A DNA stretch of 9,415 nucleotides from a bacterium. Its GTDB lineage: Bacteria > SZUA-182 > SZUA-191 > JAJRXT01. The stretch lies in assembly GCA_024277605.1 (NCBI GenBank), contig JAJRUU010000229.1, positions 1 to 9,415 on the forward strand, read 5' to 3'. Positions 7,301 through 9,415 of this stretch are shown here, one piece after another. The notes under the pieces are model-generated. The model had not been told where the DNA came from. It was given only the letters and a program-made list of their open reading frames with translations, and did not search any database. Each line of letters starts with the position of its first letter. The first letter of the stretch is position 1. A program made the translations under genes and the position numbers.

Positions 7301-8836
7301 TCCCATAATACTCCCTCGCCTATACGAATGTGGGCACAAAAAACCGGGCCCGCCGGCTTGCCCGGTTGGAGAGAAAAATATGCGGTAGATGGGCATTATG
7401 GCGTAATTTTATGTACCGCTTGCCACGCACCGGGCGGGATCGCCGAGCACAAGGTTCCGCAGCGGGCATTGCATCCCAAGAATCTGTTTGTGCTGCTGAA
7501 AGAGGCTGTATTTACCCCGGCGCTTAAAGCATTCCCTTATGCTGACTACACTATAGGGAAGCGCAAGCTAAGACTTTCAACTAGTGCTATAAAGGCAGGT
7601 TTTAAACCGCGTTTTCCTGTATATACCCCGGATGGGCAAATAAACCAGCAGGGAGATATCACCTGCCCCACCTGTCACAATCCACATCGGATAATATCCG
7701 GACAGCTGGAGGCCGCTGCTGTACCCATAAAAAACAAGTTTAAAAGAAATTTTTTGAAAGAAGATGTTCAAACAAACTTTTGTACCGACTGTCATGGGTA
7801 TGAAGCCATCTATAAATTTACCTATTACCACCGCAAGCGTGATCCAGCGGCACGTAAAGAGGCAGCGCTTACTGATTCCCCACATTTGCGGGAGGGCGCT
7901 TGCCCGGCGTGTCATACCGGGGTTAATCCCGGCAAGAATACGCTTAAAGCCGGAGGGGATATAAATACGTTATGTGGTGAATGCCATAAAACAACCCATA
8001 CAGGAGAAACACATCCTACCGGTATTTCAGTTGCTCACGTTTTATCACAGCCGTCCGATACACTGCTGCCGCTTTATGACAAGGACAGGATTAATTGTAT
8101 GACCTGTCACCAGCTTAATGCTCACCAAAAACCGGACAAAAGCGGATTGGATGCTAATCCGTTTTTCTTGCGCAAACCACGCAAGGAGCTTTTGGGCTTT
8201 TTTGTAGAGCGGGAAAAAAGCGGGAAGACAACTAATTCGGCGGCTTCTACGCAATCGAAGTTTTCTCAGCGTTTGCCAACAAGCACAAAAAGTAAAAAAC
8301 AGAAAAAACAGAAAAAGGAGAAAAAGCCAAAGACATATAATTATGTCCTCTGCTATGAATGTCATTCGAAAGAGGACTATATGCAATTTGATATTCATCG
8401 TAATCAAATAACTGCTGAGGGGAAGATCAATCAAGAGATGTGTTTGTTGTGTCATACTGAAATACCGGATCGCAGCACCGCTGATGCGAATAAATTTAAG
8501 TTGAAAACCAGCTTAGAGAATTATTGTATAAGTTGCCATATGCAGCAAATGGAAGCTCACCCGGCAGAGACAGATCATTACGGAAAAAAAATAACAGAAG
8601 AGGCCAAAACCTCAATCAAGGAGTTCACCAAGGTAGGCAATTATTTTATCCCATTCAGCAAAGAGCGCATGACATGCCCCACTTGCCACAACCCTCACCA
8701 AGCGGGAGTCTCAAAGCATAAGGCAACCATGAAAGGGGAGGATGAGCGTTGGCGGTTACGCTTTGTAGGTTATGAGGTGTGCGCTATCTGTCATAGAAGT
8801 TCACGTGGTGTGCCAACCGGTGAGTCCCCGTTTTAA
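4307..8836 (+). CDS. Exported 35-heme c-type cytochrome with tandem tetraheme modules
   Basis: The 1,509-residue precursor begins with a signal peptide (N-region with RR, hydrophobic core about 10-30, AVAA site near residue 36). It has 35 CXXCH heme c attachment motifs, the first at residue 42 and the last at 1492. Hemes should be attached outside the cytoplasm by a cytochrome c maturation system. Tetraheme modules begin at residues 278, 427, 585, 749 and 913, ending near 1119. Each carries CxTCHxxH(R/N/K), an LCxxCH, KHDLSVSAP-like text, CxxCHxxH(N/R) with a nearby LW or MW, and a CxxCH followed by HPxN. The extra conserved His residues suggest bis-His ligation. Pairs resemble the doubled-CXXCH family. 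A Lys-rich linker (about 1326-1343) separates hemes 30 and 31. No C-terminal anchor is visible, so the protein is periplasmic, surface-bound through partners, or secreted. ATG 4319, with AAGGA close by, is an alternative start. Confidence 0.95.
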   Translation: MKEYMNSRRMFSLTLHLVLSVGLFSICNFLTKAVAAEVETICYTCHVETFLSGGYRTCSVWVQNGHPVYVVPSNKVKVPAEFPLNEKGQIFCGTCHTAGIIDRDATERNPHIYSRKVFLRYENVNSSFCKQCHIQMGGEERVPVVVKGQDFELLHEETTAGEKQKKTEKTFNHPVGITTKRIPKMIIEHGGNTGTNKNMLICETCHKVHRAGGEKLLVLNNSNSELCGICHPAMWAGDRQGASGKGTHPVNILPSTSVISREVVALGGKVEERGKMICLTCHKTHNAPVEKGLLVIDNAQDAFCIYCHSTEENAIKNTKHDLRFSAPAEKNLLNQTAAKSGICSPCHLVHNGAGAKMWAKKIVDHNTDAISQLCESCHSLFNCAQNKQVGEYSHPLNVELQRTGDTQTSLPLFTQNGIKSGIGIVTCATCHDAHRWNQKSESKANAITMEGNHSNSFLRQPNVNSSLCYECHAEKRLIRRTKHDPQLSLPDETTADSGGLCGKCHSVHNANFYMLWNQDVGEGDDNVSKICNSCHAAGKMAKEKLLDGYNHPLNVNIFKLGRYVDTPLPLFDNFMVRSVRGNILCNTCHDTHRWDPNVSRITDFTKATATAKNSFLRIAANSAAASLCDSCHNDMRFIKSSEHDLSVSAPDAKNLQGKTTAQSGVCGACHASHRGSNAFLLWNRKEGPGEDKLTRFCNSCHTDGEIAQNKQVGAKSHPLNIPMPDAQRPRHLPLFGEDLRISPRGRISCSTCHNTHRRNPDQAADAPGENQEGDDSNSFLRISSDKGYLLCIDCHQDKELVEGTKHDLSVSAPAAKNVLGQNTKQAGLCGTCHLAHNSNITQQLWARDLGPGEDIISRLCSSCHSRGRCAQNKLIGPNSHPINVPILSADGDTDFPLFTPEGKRDKQNGRVFCSTCHDPHKWDPTLRARGNGALEEGTSQNSFLRLPNMPEPFLCGNCHQNQLAVQNSPHDLAVSAPQVKNIIGQTVAETGVCSACHLSHNTPSPIRMWAQKTGPAGLPGWREKYAVDGHYGVILCTACHAPGGIAEHKVPQRALHPKNLFVLLKEAVFTPALKAFPYADYTIGKRKLRLSTSAIKAGFKPRFPVYTPDGQINQQGDITCPTCHNPHRIISGQLEAAAVPIKNKFKRNFLKEDVQTNFCTDCHGYEAIYKFTYYHRKRDPAARKEAALTDSPHLREGACPACHTGVNPGKNTLKAGGDINTLCGECHKTTHTGETHPTGISVAHVLSQPSDTLLPLYDKDRINCMTCHQLNAHQKPDKSGLDANPFFLRKPRKELLGFFVEREKSGKTTNSAASTQSKFSQRLPTSTKSKKQKKQKKEKKPKTYNYVLCYECHSKEDYMQFDIHRNQITAEGKINQEMCLLCHTEIPDRSTADANKFKLKTSLENYCISCHMQQMEAHPAETDHYGKKITEEAKTSIKEFTKVGNYFIPFSKERMTCPTCHNPHQAGVSKHKATMKGEDERWRLRFVGYEVCAICHRSSRGVPTGESPF
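4791..4814 (+). repeat. 10-bp tandem A-rich repeat inside the cytochrome gene
   Basis: AAAAACAGAA occurs twice in direct succession (4791-4800 and 4801-4810), followed by a partial third copy. It encodes the EKQKKTEK stretch between hemes 3 and 4. The unit is not a multiple of three, so gain or loss of a copy would shift the frame. Confidence 0.7.
8294..8329 (+). repeat. 9-bp Lys-rich tandem repeat inside the cytochrome gene
   Basis: Two identical units, AAAAAACAG at 8294-8302 and 8303-8311, are followed by two diverged units. They encode a KKQ/KKE-type run. The unit is in frame, so copy-number change would only alter the length of the basic linker between hemes 30 and 31. Confidence 0.65.
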
Positions 8837-8843
8837 CTTTTCA

Positions 8844-8860
8844 ACCCGAAAAATTCGGGT
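8844..8860 (+). terminator. Hairpin downstream of the cytochrome gene
   Basis: ACCCGAA (8844-8850), an AAA loop and TTCGGGT (8854-8860) form a 7-bp stem 8 bases after the stop codon, followed by CTTGTT. The position suits a terminator for the pyrK-cytochrome unit, but the U-tract is weak. Confidence 0.55.
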
Positions 8861-9154
8861 CTTGTTATGGGCGAACCGACATTTAGTTTAAAATTATAAA
8901 TTTATCAGTCTCCTATTCCTATCCCCTTGGGCAAACAAAGTTTTATTGGATGTTGGCCTATAAACCTTATCTCGCAAGGGATGTCTTGCGAACCCAGCCT
9001 AAATTTATGAATAGGTCGGGTCAAGGTTACCATAGGTTTCGCATCAGCCCTTTAGAAACATAGAGTAGCAGTGGCAGAATATTGACTTAAGTTTCCGAAA
9101 ATGGTACGCTGAACTATTACTTGCCTGGTTTCGTGTTCATGGTTTAGTAATATA
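8861..9154. other. Intergenic stretch with no recognisable gene
   Basis: I found no plausible coding frame, RNA gene or known element on either strand. The only clear structure is a 7-bp stem, TCGCAAG (8972-8978) with CTTGCGA (8985-8991) and a 6-nt loop, without a following U-tract. Confidence 0.6.
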
Positions 9155-9289
9155 TGATGGTCTCGTAAAAAGTCAGAAAACACAGATTATTGTCATTCCC
9201 GTGTAAACGGGAATCCAGTATTTTCCGATAGTTAAAATCAGGATGGATTCCCGCTTTCGCGGGAATGGCGACTTTTTACGAAACCATCA
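9155..9289. repeat. MITE-like element with terminal inverted repeats, 135 bp
   Basis: The left end (9155-9174) and right end (9270-9289) are inverted copies matching at 19 of 20 positions. Inside, each arm carries a perfect 8-bp hairpin around ATTCCCG: 9194-9213 with a GTAA loop and 9247-9266 with a TTTC loop. These two are also inverted copies of each other in outline. There is no coding frame. Elements with ATTCCCGC/GCGGGAAT hairpins are known dispersed intergenic repeats in many bacteria. It is probably a non-autonomous transposable element. I did not see a clear target-site duplication. Confidence 0.75.
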
Positions 9290-9357
9290 AGTATGCTCAC
9301 TGTAAAAGTAATCGAAAGGAACGTACTAGGAGTCTGTCGGACTTTAGCAGCAGAATA

Positions 9358-9366
9358 TGGTATAAT
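9358..9366 (+). promoter_or_regulatory. Extended -10 promoter near the window end
   Basis: TGG-TATAAT (9358-9366) is a perfect -10 hexamer with an upstream TGN extension. No convincing -35 box lies 16-18 bases upstream, which is tolerated for extended -10 promoters. Transcription would start near 9373, about 30 bases before the ATG at 9404. Confidence 0.55.
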
Positions 9367-9403
9367 GGTCGGAAATAAATCTTTGCCATGAAGGGGCCAA
9401 AAG

Positions 9404-9415
9404 ATGAGTGTTAAA
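9404..9415 (+). CDS. Start of a gene cut off by the window end
   Basis: ATG AGT GTT AAA (M-S-V-K) follows an AAGGGG sequence (9391-9396) at a suitable spacing, and an extended -10 promoter lies upstream. Only four codons are visible, so the product cannot be identified. An AGTC/GACT inverted repeat (9331-9343), together with the nearby MITE-like element, makes an insertion-sequence transposase possible. That is a guess from context. Confidence 0.4.

Noticed and set aside
4556..8455. Many antisense and alternate-frame open frames across the cytochrome gene
   Set aside because: They are shadows of the 1,509-codon gene: no family similarity, no ribosome-binding sites, and the cytochrome frame is unambiguous with 35 heme motifs.
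3537..8836. A complete pyrimidine-synthesis operon
   Set aside because: Only a PyrK-type gene is present. No pyrD, carA, carB or other pyr gene follows; the next gene is a cytochrome.
9194..9266. The two ATTCCCG hairpins as a CRISPR array
   Set aside because: There are only two copies, in inverted orientation and inside terminal inverted repeats. CRISPR repeats are direct and separated by regular spacers.

Overview
The window looks like chromosomal DNA from an anaerobic bacterium with strong extracytoplasmic electron transfer. The main evidence is one uninterrupted gene for an exported 35-heme c-type cytochrome. The glutamyl-tRNA synthetase reads like those of Desulfobacterota/Geobacter-type bacteria. 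That comparison is from memory, so the placement (Desulfobacterota, Nitrospirota or another cytochrome-rich anaerobic lineage) is tentative.

Left half, minus strand. Read in the direction of transcription, the order is a TIM-barrel sugar-phosphate isomerase/epimerase-like gene (3424 to 2630), a Nudix ADP-ribose pyrophosphatase-type gene (2612 to 2085), a 226-bp imperfect inverted-repeat element (1871-2096), gltX (1852 to 455), and a short AbiU2/HEPN-like fragment (393 to 100). Two of these genes, the isomerase and gltX, are each interrupted by one in-frame TAA. The conserved family sequence resumes in the same frame on the far side of the stop. These are substitutions, not frameshifts, and the neighbouring Nudix gene and the 1,509-codon cytochrome gene are open throughout.

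Right half, plus strand. A 112-bp divergent intergenic region with two adjacent palindromes precedes a PyrK-type FAD/2Fe-2S/NAD(P)-binding electron-transfer subunit (3537-4307). Its stop codon overlaps the start of the giant cytochrome gene (4307-8836) by one base, so the two are probably co-transcribed and translationally coupled. No pyrD is present in the window. The cytochrome has a signal peptide, 35 CXXCH motifs, five tandem tetraheme modules built from diheme pairs, a Lys-rich linker, and no membrane anchor.

Right end. A short hairpin follows the cytochrome. About 300 bp without a recognisable gene come next, then a 135-bp MITE-like element with terminal inverted repeats and two internal hairpins. 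The window ends with a good extended -10 promoter and ribosome-binding site leading into the first codons of another gene.

The most interesting unit is the PyrK-like/35-heme cytochrome pair: a cytoplasmic NAD(P)H-flavin-FeS module genetically locked to an exported heme chain. How electrons could cross the membrane between them is not shown here. The paired interrupted genes next to it are the second point worth checking.
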